Position numbers and translations under genes: made by a program. From Nocardioides conyzicola (lineage in GTDB: Bacteria > Actinomycetota > Actinomycetes > Propionibacteriales > Nocardioidaceae): a stretch of DNA of 64,000 nucleotides. The notes below the pieces were generated by a model that saw nothing but the letters and a program-made list of their open reading frames with translations, was not told where the DNA came from and did no database searches. Each line of letters starts with the position of its first letter. The first letter of the stretch is position 1. The stretch lies in assembly GCF_039543825.1 (NCBI RefSeq), contig NZ_BAABKM010000002.1:714133-778132 (forward strand). Reading direction: 5' to 3'. Of the stretch, positions 33,824-42,251 are shown one piece after another.

Positions 33824-33847
33824 CCCAAGCCTGTCGGATCGATCCGG

Positions 33848-34001
33848 ATAGCCACGGGCGAGATGGCTGTCCCCCTGCCCTCAGAGCGACCAACTCGTCC
33901 GTGGCTATGCCGACGAGCCGGTCTGAGGTACCCCGGCCACGCGCACGGCCGGACAACCTAGGGAGTTCCTCCGATGTGGGCGGGTGCCTCAGACGAGCAC
34001 C
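33848..34001 (+). other. Structured leader upstream of a small ORF (candidate regulatory RNA)
   Basis: Three inverted repeats follow each other: ATAGCCACGGGCGAG (33848-33862) with CTCGTCCGTGGCTAT (33894-33908), a 15-pair stem with one G-U; CCGGCC-N8-GGCCGG (33933-33952); and GGTGC-N9-GCACC (33983-34001). They occupy the space between divergent copA and the 52-residue ORF at 34042. It could be an attenuator, leader or small RNA. No known riboswitch consensus is recognised. Confidence 0.45.
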
Positions 34002-34041
34002 TTGGGGTCATCGACAACGACCTCTCAAGGAGATGACCACG

Positions 34042-34200
34042 ATGATCGCCTCGATCTCGATCGCCGACCCCACCGCCGCCCTCATGCTCGCCGAGCTCGA
34101 GGTCGACCACTACGGCACCGTCCGCACCCGCCGCAGCAACCTGCGCCGCCGGCAGCGCCGCTTCCAGCAGCAGGCGCGGCTGCGCAAGCTGCTGGCCTGA
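34042..34200 (+). CDS. Small basic protein of unknown function
   Basis: A 52-residue protein. AAGGAG at 34027-34032 is 9 bases before the ATG at 34042, which is therefore preferred to the ATG at 34033. The N-terminal half is hydrophobic and acidic (IADPTAALMLAELEVDHYG); the C-terminal half is strongly basic (RTRRSNLRRRQRRFQQQARLRK). It might bind RNA or DNA, but there is no homology I can name. It ends 2 bases before the convergent aldo/keto reductase stop. Confidence 0.55.
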   Translation: MIASISIADPTAALMLAELEVDHYGTVRTRRSNLRRRQRRFQQQARLRKLLA

Positions 34201-34202
34201 GC

Positions 34203-35186
34203 TCACCAGCGGTGGTGCACCGCTGCCCGGAAGTGCTCGTCATAGATGCGGCGGACGCCGTCGAGCAGCGCCGCGGGCAGCGGGTCCGCGTCGCCGGCCG
34301 CCGCGTTGGCGCGGGCCTGCTCGGCGTTGCGGGCCCCCGGGATCACGGTCGTCACGCCGGGCTGCTGCCACGTCCATGCGAGCGCGACCTGGGCCGGGGT
34401 GAGGCCCGTCGGGCCGACCTCGTCGATGAGCGCCGAGAACTCGCGAGCCGCCCGGACCCCGGTCTCGAAGTCCACGCCCGCGAACGTCTCCCCCACGTCG
34501 AACGCGCTGCCGTCGCGGTTGTAGGTCCGGTGGTCGTCGGCGGCGAAGGTCGTCTGCTCGTCGTACTTGCCCGACAGCAGCCCGGACGCCAGCGGGACCC
34601 GAGCGATGATCGCGACGCCGGCCTCCTGGGCCGCCGGCAGGACCTCATCCAGCGGCTTGAGCCGGAACGCGTTGAGGATGATCTGGATCGAGGCCACGTG
34701 CGGCCGAGCGATCGCCGACAGCGCCTGGTCGCAGGTCTCGACGCTGAGCCCGTACGCCGCGATCGCCCCCTCGTCGACCAGCGTGTCCAGGGCGTCGTAC
34801 GTCGCGTCCGCGTCCACGGTCGCGCTCGGCGGGCAGTGCAGCTGCACCAGGTCGAGGGTGTCGACGCCGAGGTTGCGCCGGGACCGGTCGGTCCAGGCGC
34901 GGAAGTTGTCGAGGGAGTAGTTCTCAGGCACCTGGTCCATCCGGCGGCCCATCTTGGTGGCGACCGTGATCCCGTCGTGGGACTTCAGGAACTTGCCGAT
35001 GACCTGCTCGCTGCGCCCGTCGCCGTACACGTCGGCGGTGTCGAAGAAGGTCACCCCCGCGTCGACCGACGCCTCCAGGACCGCGAGGGCGTCGTCCTCG
35101 GAGACGTCACCCCAGTCCGCGCCGAGCTGCCAGGTGCCGAGGGCGACGACGGAGATCTTGCTCTTGCTCAGGGTGCGCTGCTCCAT
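34203..35186 (-). CDS. Aldo/keto reductase
   Basis: NADPH-dependent oxidoreductase of 327 residues with a (beta/alpha)8 fold. The catalytic tetrad is visible: Asp49 and Tyr54 in FDTADVYGDGRSE, Lys78 in VATKMGRR, and His117 in LDLVQLHCPP. The C-terminal GVTTVIPGARNAEQARANAAAGD binds the cofactor phosphate. It resembles AKR proteins that reduce general aldehydes. Substrate unknown. Convergent with the small basic ORF. Confidence 0.9.
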   Translation of the reverse strand: MEQRTLSKSKISVVALGTWQLGADWGDVSEDDALAVLEASVDAGVTFFDTADVYGDGRSEQVIGKFLKSHDGITVATKMGRRMDQVPENYSLDNFRAWTDRSRRNLGVDTLDLVQLHCPPSATVDADATYDALDTLVDEGAIAAYGLSVETCDQALSAIARPHVASIQIILNAFRLKPLDEVLPAAQEAGVAIIARVPLASGLLSGKYDEQTTFAADDHRTYNRDGSAFDVGETFAGVDFETGVRAAREFSALIDEVGPTGLTPAQVALAWTWQQPGVTTVIPGARNAEQARANAAAGDADPLPAALLDGVRRIYDEHFRAAVHHRW

Positions 35187-35204
35187 GGCAGCGAGTGTGT
35201 CAGG

Positions 35205-35348
35205 TCAGCTGTGGCGCACGAAGAGCAGCACCCGCGCATCGCGGGCCACCTGCTGGTGCTGGCGCTGGCGGAGCCCGGCGAGCCGGCGCTGCTTCTCGGC
35301 GGCGGTGAGCGAGCTCCAGTCCGGGCGAGTTGCGCTGAGAGTCTGCAT
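35205..35348 (-). CDS. Micro-protein, W-x-KQxRL-RQ-x-QV type (paralogue 2)
   Basis: A 47-residue protein starting at ATG 35348. DWSSLTAAEKQRRLAGLRQ and RQHQQV align with the 45-residue protein at 19505-19642: W, then KQxRL, three residues on Arg, then RQxQxV. It lies between a methyltransferase gene and the aldo/keto reductase gene, all on the minus strand, with 46 bases to the upstream gene. Function unknown; two copies in one window suggest a conserved family. Confidence 0.55.
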   Translation of the reverse strand: MQTLSATRPDWSSLTAAEKQRRLAGLRQRQHQQVARDARVLLFVRHS

Positions 35349-35394
35349 GTCGCTCAGGAGCGAGCGACACGACGGCAGATACCTCGGGCTTCGG

Positions 35395-36231
35395 CTAGTC
35401 CTTGCGGCACACGAACCCGAAGACCGTGATCGCCGAGAAGGCCCAGCCCGCATCGGCCGCGGCGGACTGGGTGCGCAGTGTCTCCTCGGCCTGCGCGGGC
35501 GTGATGGTCCCGTCGGTCACCGCCTGGTCGGCGGCGAGCCGGGACATGTGCGAGCCCATGAGCACGTCCTGCGGATAGACCAGCGCCGACGAGCCGACGT
35601 CGGGATCGACGTGCAGCCCGGCGGTCATCGCCTGGCGCGGCAGGTGCCGCGCAGCCGTCGGGTTGGCGATCTGGGACATGAAGGCGTCGAGCATCGCGCG
35701 GCCGACAACCGGGTCGATGTCCGACTCCACCCGCGAGGCGTGGTCGGAGTCGAGCAGCAGCGCGCGTCCGCCCGGCCGCAGCACCCGCGCGATCTCGACC
35801 ACCGCGGCCTGGGCGTCGGGCACGTGCTGGAGCACCCGCTCGCACCAGACGACGTCGACGCTCTCGTCGGGCAGGGGGAGCTCGGTGGCCAGCCCCTGGC
35901 AGAACTCGACCTCGACCCCGTGGGACGCGCAGCGCTCCTCCGCCACCCGCCGCAGCATCGCGTTGGGCTCGATGCCGAGCACCCGGGCGTCCGGTCCCGC
36001 CAGCCGCGCCAGGCGGCGGGTCATCGTCCCGGTGCCGCTCCCGATGTCGACACAGGTGTCGCCCCGGCGTACGTCGGCACCCGCCAGCGCCCACGCCCGC
36101 AGCCGCTCGATCGACGGCGCGGCATCCTGGGCGTCGAGCACGCTGACCATGGCGTGCACGGCGTCCGCATCCACGGTCCCCGGCCGGAAGGCCGTGCCCA
36201 GCGTGAACGACGTGCCGCTGACCTCACTCAT
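35395..36231 (-). CDS. Class I SAM-dependent methyltransferase
   Basis: A 278-residue Methyltransf_11-type enzyme. Motif I CVDIGSGTGTMTRRLA binds AdoMet. LGIEPNAMLRRVAEE is the acidic beta2 region, VDVVWCERVLQHVPD the beta4 region, and EIARVLRPGGRALLLDSDH the post-motif. The substrate is not identifiable; the layout resembles ubiquinone/menaquinone or small-molecule methylases. ATG 36231 is chosen because GGAG lies 7 bases upstream; an ATG two codons earlier is also possible. Divergent from the TfoX-like gene. Confidence 0.85.
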   Translation of the reverse strand: MSEVSGTSFTLGTAFRPGTVDADAVHAMVSVLDAQDAAPSIERLRAWALAGADVRRGDTCVDIGSGTGTMTRRLARLAGPDARVLGIEPNAMLRRVAEERCASHGVEVEFCQGLATELPLPDESVDVVWCERVLQHVPDAQAAVVEIARVLRPGGRALLLDSDHASRVESDIDPVVGRAMLDAFMSQIANPTAARHLPRQAMTAGLHVDPDVGSSALVYPQDVLMGSHMSRLAADQAVTDGTITPAQAEETLRTQSAAADAGWAFSAITVFGFVCRKD

Positions 36232-36262
36232 GCTCATGCTCCAGGTTGGCACAATCGGGACC

Positions 36263-36595
36263 ATGGCGTACGACGAGAAGCTGGCCGACCAGCTGCGCGA
36301 GATCGCGGCCGGCGTGCCGGGTGTCAGCGAGCGGAAGATGTTCGGCGGGCTGGCCTTCCTGGTCGAGGGCAACATGGCCGTCGCCGCCAGCAAGGAGGGC
36401 GGGCTGCTGCTCCGGGTCCCGCCCGAGCGCACCGACGAGCTGCTGGCCGAGCCGCACACCGACGCGTTCGTCATGCGCGAGCGGTCGATGACCGGGTGGC
36501 TGCGGGTCGACCCGCCCGGCGTCGCGACGTACGCCGACGTGGAGCGCTGGGCCGGGATCGGGCTCGACTACGCCGCTACGTTGCCGCCGAAGTAG
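36263..36595 (+). CDS. TfoX N-terminal domain protein
   Basis: A 110-residue protein with only the TfoX/Sxy N-terminal domain: KLADQLREIAAGVPGVSERKMFGGLAFLVEGNMAVAA, then a beta-rich part ending MTGWLRVDPPGV. In gammaproteobacteria TfoX induces competence, but single-domain actinobacterial versions have no known role. Divergent from the methyltransferase gene across 31 bases. Its last 20 bases overlap the end of the convergent zinc-finger gene. Confidence 0.88.
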   Translation: MAYDEKLADQLREIAAGVPGVSERKMFGGLAFLVEGNMAVAASKEGGLLLRVPPERTDELLAEPHTDAFVMRERSMTGWLRVDPPGVATYADVERWAGIGLDYAATLPPK

Positions 36596-36920
36596 CGCAC
36601 CCGACGCAGGTCGTGGCCGTGGGTCGCACCTCCAGCCGCGCCGCCGGGATCGGCTGCCCGCAGACCGCGCAGACGCCGTACGTACCGTCGTCGAGGCGAC
36701 CCAGGGCCGCGTCGATCTCGGTCAGGTGGGTCTCGGCCTGGCGCACCAGGGCGCCCACCTGCGACCGCTCGAAGGCGATCGTCGCACCCTCGGGATCGTG
36801 CTCGTCGTCGGCGTTGGTGTCCTTGGACGCCTCGACGAAGCCGCGGTAGTCGCCCCGCAGCTCGGCCAGCCGTTGCGTGGTCCGTCGCCGCTCCTCGGCC
36901 AGCCGGTCCCGGGCGCTCAT
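36576..36920 (-). CDS. TraR/DksA-type C4 zinc-finger protein
   Basis: A 114-residue protein with an N-terminal coiled coil (RLAEERRRTTQRLAELRGDYRGF, then ETHLTEIDAALGRLDDGTYG) and a C-terminal C4 zinc finger (CAVCGQPIP...CVGC). This is the DksA/TraR plan; such proteins reach into the RNA polymerase secondary channel, though short actinobacterial members are uncharacterised. Its ATG overlaps the rlmC stop (ATGA), so the two are co-transcribed. Confidence 0.85.
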   Translation of the reverse strand: MSARDRLAEERRRTTQRLAELRGDYRGFVEASKDTNADDEHDPEGATIAFERSQVGALVRQAETHLTEIDAALGRLDDGTYGVCAVCGQPIPAARLEVRPTATTCVGCATSAAT

Positions 36921-38041
36921 CGGCGCCGCAGCAGGGCGAGCACCTCGTAGTGCCCGGTGTTGGGGAACATGTCCAGCAGCTGCCCGCGCACCGGTCGCAG
37001 CGACGGCATCGCGGCGAGGTCCTTGGCCAGGCTGACGGCGTTGCAGCTCGAGTAGAGGACGTGCTCCACGCCGGACGACTCCAGCCAGCCGCTGAGCTCC
37101 GGCCCGATCCCGCGACGAGGCGGGTTGACCACCACGAGGTCCGGAGGGGCGCCGGAGCCGAGCGCGTACGCCGTCGCGTCGCCGACCTCGAAGCGCACGT
37201 CGGCGAGCCCGGAGTCCGCCGCCGTCAGGTTCGCGCTCGCGACCGCCTCCCGGCTGACCTCGATGCCGGTCACCGCCACGCCAGCCCGCGCGAGCGACAG
37301 GGCGAAGCCGCCGACGCCGGAGTAGAGGTCCCACACCGAGGCCGGTGCGAGGTCGGCCGTCCAGGCCCGGGCCCGCTGGTAGAGCTCGGCCGCCATCGCC
37401 GTGTTGGTCTGGAAGAAGCTCTGCGGCCGCAGGTGCAGGTCCAGCCCGGCGACCCGCATCCGCAGCGTCTCCTGCTCGGTCAGCACGATCTCGTGGTCGC
37501 CCTCGAGGATCGCCTTGTGCTCGGGCTGGATGTTGACCGACGCCACGACCAGGGCCGGCAGCGCCGCCCGGAGGGCGGGCAGGTGCTTGCGGATCCGCGC
37601 CACCGGCTCCTGGGAGCGCAGCACGCAGCGGACCATGAGCTCGCCGTCGGGCGACTCCGTGACGATCAGGTGCTTGAGCTCGCCCCGCCTGCCCGGCACG
37701 TCGTACGGCGTGAGCGCGGCCGTCCGCACGAAGTCGGCCAGCACGGGGAGGGCCGCCCGGATCCCGGCGGTGTGCAGCGGGCAGTCGCGCAGGTCGGTGC
37801 CGCCACCGGCAGGGTTGAGGATGCCGAGCGTCGGGTCGTCCACCGATCCGCTGACGACCATCTTCGCCTTGTTGCGGAAGCCGAGCTGCGCGCTCGCGAC
37901 CGCCGGCTCCCAGGGCGCCTCCACGAGCGCGGCCACCTGGCGCTGCTTGTCGACCAGCTGCACGCCGTACGGCAGCCCGAGCCAGCTGCACGACCGGCAG
38001 CGTCCGGCGTCGAAGTGGTGGCAGAGCTGGTCGAGTGACAT
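36917..38041 (-). CDS. rlmC: 23S rRNA (uracil-C5)-methyltransferase, RlmC type
   Basis: rRNA-modifying enzyme of 374 residues that makes 5-methyluridine (U747 in E. coli numbering). The four cysteines of the [4Fe-4S] site are Cys7, Cys15, Cys18 and Cys87 (CHHFDAGRCRSCSW and RDCPLH). The AdoMet site is DLYSGVGGFAL, NPPRRGIG follows, and the catalytic nucleophile is Cys333 in YSSCNAVSLAKDL. The absence of an N-terminal TRAM domain favours RlmC over RlmD. It leads a two-gene operon with the DksA-like protein. Confidence 0.88.
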   Translation of the reverse strand: MSLDQLCHHFDAGRCRSCSWLGLPYGVQLVDKQRQVAALVEAPWEPAVASAQLGFRNKAKMVVSGSVDDPTLGILNPAGGGTDLRDCPLHTAGIRAALPVLADFVRTAALTPYDVPGRRGELKHLIVTESPDGELMVRCVLRSQEPVARIRKHLPALRAALPALVVASVNIQPEHKAILEGDHEIVLTEQETLRMRVAGLDLHLRPQSFFQTNTAMAAELYQRARAWTADLAPASVWDLYSGVGGFALSLARAGVAVTGIEVSREAVASANLTAADSGLADVRFEVGDATAYALGSGAPPDLVVVNPPRRGIGPELSGWLESSGVEHVLYSSCNAVSLAKDLAAMPSLRPVRGQLLDMFPNTGHYEVLALLRRR

Positions 38042-38088
38042 GGCGCGCCCAGGCTACGGGGAGGGACGGATCACACTGGATTCGCGAA

Positions 38089-38105
38089 GGTTGACGGAAT
38101 CAACC
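38089..38105. promoter_or_regulatory. Inverted repeat upstream of the DHA2 exporter
   Basis: GGTTGA-N5-TCAACC lies 27 bases before the exporter ATG, inside the 90-base gap to divergent rlmC. It resembles half-sites of dimeric TetR or MarR repressors, though no regulator gene is adjacent. Confidence 0.4.
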
Positions 38106-38131
38106 GATACCGCGAGGGGTTGGACGCTGAG

Positions 38132-39586
38132 ATGACTACTGCACTCGCCCGCCGGACCGACTACCGCCTCACCTTCCTGGTGCTGTGCGTCGGGGTCGCG
38201 TCGTTCTCGCTCCTCCAGTCCATGGTCAACCCGGTGCTGCCCACCATCCAGGCCGCCCTCCACACGGACCAGGCCACGGTGACGTGGGTGCTGACGGCGT
38301 ACCTCGTGTCCGCCTCGATCTTCACCCCGATCATCGGCCGCGTCGGCGACAAGGTCGGCAAGGAGCGGATGCTGGTCGTCGCGCTCGGCGCGCTGGCCGT
38401 CGGCTCGCTGCTGGCCGCCGTGGCCGGCACCATCGGCGTGCTGATCGCCGCCCGGGTCATCCAGGGCATCGGCGGCGGCGTGCTGCCGCTGACCTTCGGC
38501 ATCATCCGCGACGAGTTCCCCCGCGAGAAGGTCGCCTCGGCGATCGGCATGGCCGCCGCGCTGCTGGCCGTCGGTGGCGGCGTCGGCCTGGTCATCGCCG
38601 GACCGCTGGTCGACGCGCTGAGCTACCACTGGCTCTTCTGGATCCCGATGGTGATGACCATCGTCGCCGCCGTCGCCGCGGCCGTGTGGGTCCCCGAGTC
38701 GCCCGAGCGCACCCCCGGCCGCATCAACGTCGGTACGGCGCTCCTCATGTCGGTGTGGCTGGTGGCGCTGCTGGTCGGCGTCAGCCAGGGCCACCACTGG
38801 GGCTGGTCGTCGGGCAAGGTCATCGGCCTGTTCGTGATCGCCGCCGTCATGCTGCCGGTCTGGGTGATCGCCGAGGCGCGCAGCAAGGAGCCGCTCATCG
38901 ACATGCAGATGATGCGCATCCCGACCGTGTGGACCGTCAACCTGGTCGCCCTGCTCTTCGGCATGGGCATGTACGCGATGTTCGCATTCGTGCCGCAGTT
39001 CCTGCAGACCCCCGAGGTCGCGGGCTACGGCTTCGGCGTCAGCGTGAGCGAGTCCGGGCTGCTGCTGCTGCCCCAGACCGTCGCGACCTTCATCGGTGGC
39101 ATCGCGGCCGGGCGCCTCGCGGCCCGCTTCGGCTCCAAGGCCCTCCTCGTCGTCGGCGCCACACTGACTGCGGTCGGCACCTTCGGGATGGCCTTCGCGC
39201 ACGGCGAGCTCTGGATGGTGCTCATCGAGACCTCGATCCTCGGACTGGCCTTCGGCCTCGCGTTCGCCGCGATGTCCAACCTCGTGGTCGCCGCGGTCCC
39301 GCAGAGCCAGACCGGCGTCGCGAGCGGCATGAACACCAACATCCGTACCGTCGGCGGCGCGATCGGCTCGGCCGTGATCGCCACCGTGGTCACCAGCAGC
39401 CTGCTGCCGACCGGCGTGCCGACCGAGTCCGGCTACACCCACGGCTTCCTGCTGCTCGCGATCACCTCCACGGCCGCGGCCGTGGTCTCCGTGCTGGTCC
39501 CGGTCGTGAAGGCCGTGACGCACGTCGTGCCCGGCCCCCAGGCGGAGGCCGAGCACGACGACGCGGTGGCGACGACTACCGCTTGA
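38132..39586 (+). CDS. MFS drug exporter (DHA2, EmrB/QacA type)
   Basis: Proton-coupled exporter of 484 residues, long enough for 14 helices. Motif A reads GRVGDKVGKERML; the N-terminus LQSMVNPVLPTIQAALHTD and QGIGGGVLPLTFGIIRDEFP (motif C region) are typical of DHA2 proteins. Asp in TM1, usual for cation-drug carriers, is not obvious. ATG 38132 is used; a TTG four codons upstream is possible. The 3' end overlaps the convergent peptidase gene by 11 bases. The substrate is likely a hydrophobic drug or metabolite. Confidence 0.9.
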   Translation: MTTALARRTDYRLTFLVLCVGVASFSLLQSMVNPVLPTIQAALHTDQATVTWVLTAYLVSASIFTPIIGRVGDKVGKERMLVVALGALAVGSLLAAVAGTIGVLIAARVIQGIGGGVLPLTFGIIRDEFPREKVASAIGMAAALLAVGGGVGLVIAGPLVDALSYHWLFWIPMVMTIVAAVAAAVWVPESPERTPGRINVGTALLMSVWLVALLVGVSQGHHWGWSSGKVIGLFVIAAVMLPVWVIAEARSKEPLIDMQMMRIPTVWTVNLVALLFGMGMYAMFAFVPQFLQTPEVAGYGFGVSVSESGLLLLPQTVATFIGGIAAGRLAARFGSKALLVVGATLTAVGTFGMAFAHGELWMVLIETSILGLAFGLAFAAMSNLVVAAVPQSQTGVASGMNTNIRTVGGAIGSAVIATVVTSSLLPTGVPTESGYTHGFLLLAITSTAAAVVSVLVPVVKAVTHVVPGPQAEAEHDDAVATTTA

Positions 39587-41216
39587 GCTGGGCCGCCGTG
39601 ATCAGGTCCCGGAGCGAGCCGAGCCGGTCCTGAGCCGCGGCCGACCTGCGCGCGGTCGCGGTCGGTGACGTCGCCTCCGGCGGCGGCACCGGCTCACACT
39701 GCGCGTCGGAACGGTTGCCGCGCACCCGCGTCGGCAGCGCACCGGTGAGCAGGTAGGCGGCGATCTTGTCGTCGGTGCAGGCGACGCCGGACAGCGACCC
39801 CGCGTGCGTCGTACCGCCCACGCCCTCGATCAGCACCGAGCGCGGGAAGCGCTTGCGCACCTCCAGCGCGCCGGCGTACGGCGTCGCCGAGTCCTCGGTC
39901 TCCGAGATCAGCAGGATCGGCGGCGCGCTCTTGCCCTTCACGTCCACCGGCCGGGCGGACGGGGCCGCCCAGTCGAGGCACGGCGTGTTGTACCAGGTGT
40001 TGTTCCAGGCGAGGAACGGCGCGTACGAGTGGATCCGCCACGCGTCCTTCTCCCAGGTCTTCCACTTCGACGGCCACGGCGCGTCGGTGCACTGCACCGC
40101 GAGGTAGTTGGCGAAGGTGTTGTCCGAGCCGGGCCCGGTCGGGTCGCCGTAGTACTCCTTGGCCGGACCGAGGTCCCCATCCGCTGCCGCCACGAGCACG
40201 TGCGCGACGGCGTCCCAGTCGTAGACGTAGTAGGCGGCGCCCACGAAGACGTCGTTCCAGTCGGCCGCACCGAAGTCGGCCTCCGGGTGGTCGGTCAGCT
40301 GGTCGAGCACGTCGTAGTAGAGGTCGCGCACGGCGTCACCGTCGGTGCCGAGGCCGTACGCCGCGTCGTTGTCGGCGATCCAGTCGAAGTAGGTGTTGAT
40401 GTTCTTGTCGAACTGCTTCTCCTGCTCGAGGTTGGCGTCGTACCAGACGTCGGTCGGGTTGACCACGCCGTCGAGCACGAAGCGGCGCACCCGGTCGGGG
40501 TACTTCGTCGCGTAGACCTGCGCCAGGTAGGTGCCGTAGGAGAAGCCGTAGAAGTTGATCTTCTTCGCGCCGAGCGCCTTGCGGATCGTGTCCATGTCCT
40601 GCACCCAGTCGGTGGTGTGGGTGTGGCGCAGGAGCTTGCCGCCGGCGGCGGCGCAGTCGTCGGCGTACGCCGAGGACTTGGCCCACCAGAACTCACGGAC
40701 CCCGCGGTGGTCCGGCACGTACGCCGGGCGCCCGGGGGCGAAGTAGTCGGGATCGCAGCTCAGCGACGGCACGCTGCGGCCGACGCCGCGCGGGTCGAAG
40801 CCGATCCAGTCGTAGGGGTCACCGCCGCCGTTCGGCACGAACGCCCCGAGCCGGGCCAGCCCGAGCCCGGAGCCTCCGGGACCGCCGGGGTTGACCAGCA
40901 TCGGGCCCTGGGCGGCGGCGTCGGAGGTCTTGTGCGCGATCTTCGAGACCGCGAGCTGGATCTTCTCGCCGCGCGGCTTCGCGTAGTCGAGCGGGACGGT
41001 GAGCATCCCGCAGGTCGCGCCCGCGTTGCGCAGGCTGGCCGTCGGGCACTCGCCCCACGCGATCGGCGGCGGGGTGTAGCCGGGGTGCCCGTGATGCTTG
41101 GCGTGGTGGGGCTTCGCGTGGTGCGGGGCCGCGGTGGCGACGCCGGTGGCGGCGAGCCCCAGCGCGAGCCCGAGGGTGGCGGCCGCAGCGAGGACGCCCG
41201 AGATGCGTCGGTTCAC
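39576..41216 (-). CDS. Secreted alpha/beta hydrolase, tripeptidyl aminopeptidase-like
   Basis: Exported serine hydrolase of 546 residues, probably removing N-terminal tripeptides from proteins. A signal peptide covers residues 1-30 and a His-rich stretch (HHAKPHHAKHHGH) follows. The oxyanion loop NPGGPGGSG is at 109-117 and the nucleophile Ser226 in GFSYGTYL. The C-terminal TAP-like domain has ISETEDSATPYAGA (Asp) and GTTHAG (His). GGAGG lies 6 bases before the GTG start, so this start is preferred. It resembles SlpD/SlpE-type enzymes of streptomycetes. Confidence 0.88.
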   Translation of the reverse strand: MNRRISGVLAAAATLGLALGLAATGVATAAPHHAKPHHAKHHGHPGYTPPPIAWGECPTASLRNAGATCGMLTVPLDYAKPRGEKIQLAVSKIAHKTSDAAAQGPMLVNPGGPGGSGLGLARLGAFVPNGGGDPYDWIGFDPRGVGRSVPSLSCDPDYFAPGRPAYVPDHRGVREFWWAKSSAYADDCAAAGGKLLRHTHTTDWVQDMDTIRKALGAKKINFYGFSYGTYLAQVYATKYPDRVRRFVLDGVVNPTDVWYDANLEQEKQFDKNINTYFDWIADNDAAYGLGTDGDAVRDLYYDVLDQLTDHPEADFGAADWNDVFVGAAYYVYDWDAVAHVLVAAADGDLGPAKEYYGDPTGPGSDNTFANYLAVQCTDAPWPSKWKTWEKDAWRIHSYAPFLAWNNTWYNTPCLDWAAPSARPVDVKGKSAPPILLISETEDSATPYAGALEVRKRFPRSVLIEGVGGTTHAGSLSGVACTDDKIAAYLLTGALPTRVRGNRSDAQCEPVPPPEATSPTATARRSAAAQDRLGSLRDLITAAQLKR

Positions 41217-41377
41217 GTATTTCCTCCGAGCAGGTGGTCGGCCTCCACGAGGGGACGCCGGGTGGACCCCGATGTCCACCTCGGGCACCACATCACGGCG
41301 ATTCGTCCGGTGTAAACCCCCATATGGTGCAACAACGTGCGGCGCAGAGAGATGAGGCGGCCCCCTACGCTGGCGGG

Positions 41378-41491
41378 GTGGAACCCGACTTCGGCGTGCT
41401 GCTGGCCGTCGCGCACGGCACCTTCTTCGACCGCCTGCACCGGCACATGGCCGCGGCGGCGGCGAGCACCCCAGGATGTCAACCATGGTGA
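41378..41491 (+). pseudogene. Possible remnant of a MarR-family regulator gene
   Basis: GTG 41378 opens 37 codons, VEPDFGVLLAVAHGTFFDRLHRH, that resemble the first helix of actinobacterial MarR-like regulators. The frame then loses similarity and stops at 41491, so the winged-helix part is missing. It may be a truncated gene next to the divergent peptidase, or a chance resemblance. Confidence 0.35.
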
Positions 41492-41523
41492 GCGGCTGGT
41501 GTGGCCACCCGAGCGGACCCGCA

Positions 41524-41599
41524 GCTGTAACGCCGGGTTACTGACTCTTCAGCGGGGGTTGCAACCCCCTGGGAACAAGCAGTAACCCGGCGTTACAGC
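41524..41599. repeat. Nested palindromic repeat element, copy A
   Basis: Outer arms of 19 bases, GCTGTAACGCCGGGTTACT (41524-41542) and its exact reverse complement (41581-41599), enclose a perfect 16-base palindrome GGGGGTTGCAACCCCC (41554-41569). A related copy lies at 46036-46110. It is placed 14 bases from the 3' end of the secreted-protein gene, as a terminator would be. Confidence 0.88.
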
Positions 41600-41612
41600 C
41601 GACGCGCGCCCC

Positions 41613-42224
41613 TCAGCCGAGGCCGAGCTGCGCCAGGATCTGGTTGAGCAGCGCCACGAGCTGGGCGAGCAGCCCGAAGTCGTCGAGCAGACCCGTGACG
41701 GCGCACAGCAGGTTGCCGAGCAGGTTGCCGGCGCCGGCGACCGCCACGATGTTGAGCACGACCCGGTCGAGGTGGACCTGGAGGCCGAGGACGTCGAGGT
41801 CGAGCGGCGCCAGCACCAGGTGCAGGATGTCGCAGGTCGCGAGCGCGGCGGCCCGGTCGCCCGCCCGCACCGGGGTGCCGTTGATCGACTTCACCCGGAG
41901 CGTCTTGAGCTGGGCGAACCGGGTCGTCGAGCCGTTCTTCTCGTGCACGACGCCCTGGACCAGGCCGCGGACGAAGACCTTGCCGTCGTGCCGCGAGAAC
42001 TTCAGCGGCACGAACGCGCCGGTGACCTGCCGACCCTTGCTGGTCTCGCCGACCACGCGCGAGGTGAGCTTCCCGGCCTTGGTCTGGGCGACCGGGGCGG
42101 CCGTGGCCCGGTGGGTCGAGCCGGAGCTCGAGGCGTCGGCGGCCTGGAAGCCGACGAGGCAGAGTGCGAGGGCGAGAACGACGGCCGTGAGCCGGCCGGC
42201 GGGTGAGACGAAGAGCTTGGACAT
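41613..42224 (-). CDS. Secreted protein of unknown function
   Basis: Exported protein of 203 residues with a signal peptide (TAVVLALALCLVGFQAADA, cleavage near residue 30). A Lys/Arg-containing beta-rich middle is followed by a C-terminal hydrophobic, Leu-rich segment (APLDLDVLGLQVHLDRVVLNIV, then GNLLGNLLCAVTGLLD). This Leu-rich segment is shared by many actinobacterial secreted proteins as I recall them, with two conserved Cys (CDILHL and LLCAV). An ECF sigma gene sits 27 bases upstream on the same strand and may control it. Function unknown. Confidence 0.7.
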   Translation of the reverse strand: MSKLFVSPAGRLTAVVLALALCLVGFQAADASSSGSTHRATAAPVAQTKAGKLTSRVVGETSKGRQVTGAFVPLKFSRHDGKVFVRGLVQGVVHEKNGSTTRFAQLKTLRVKSINGTPVRAGDRAAALATCDILHLVLAPLDLDVLGLQVHLDRVVLNIVAVAGAGNLLGNLLCAVTGLLDDFGLLAQLVALLNQILAQLGLG

Positions 42225-42251
42225 GATGCCTCCCGAGAGTGCGGTTTCCCC

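Larger units (their letters stand above)
41217..41612. other. Gap of 396 bases without an intact gene
   Basis: The stretch between the peptidase start and the secreted-protein stop holds the promoter of the peptidase, a possible MarR-gene remnant (41378-41491) and a large nested palindrome (41524-41599). No other coding frame has convincing codon use. Confidence 0.6.

Noticed and set aside
33793..33855. ATG at 33855 as the copA start
   Set aside because: It would put the CsoR-like operator inside the coding sequence and adds 21 residues unlike any HMA N-terminus.
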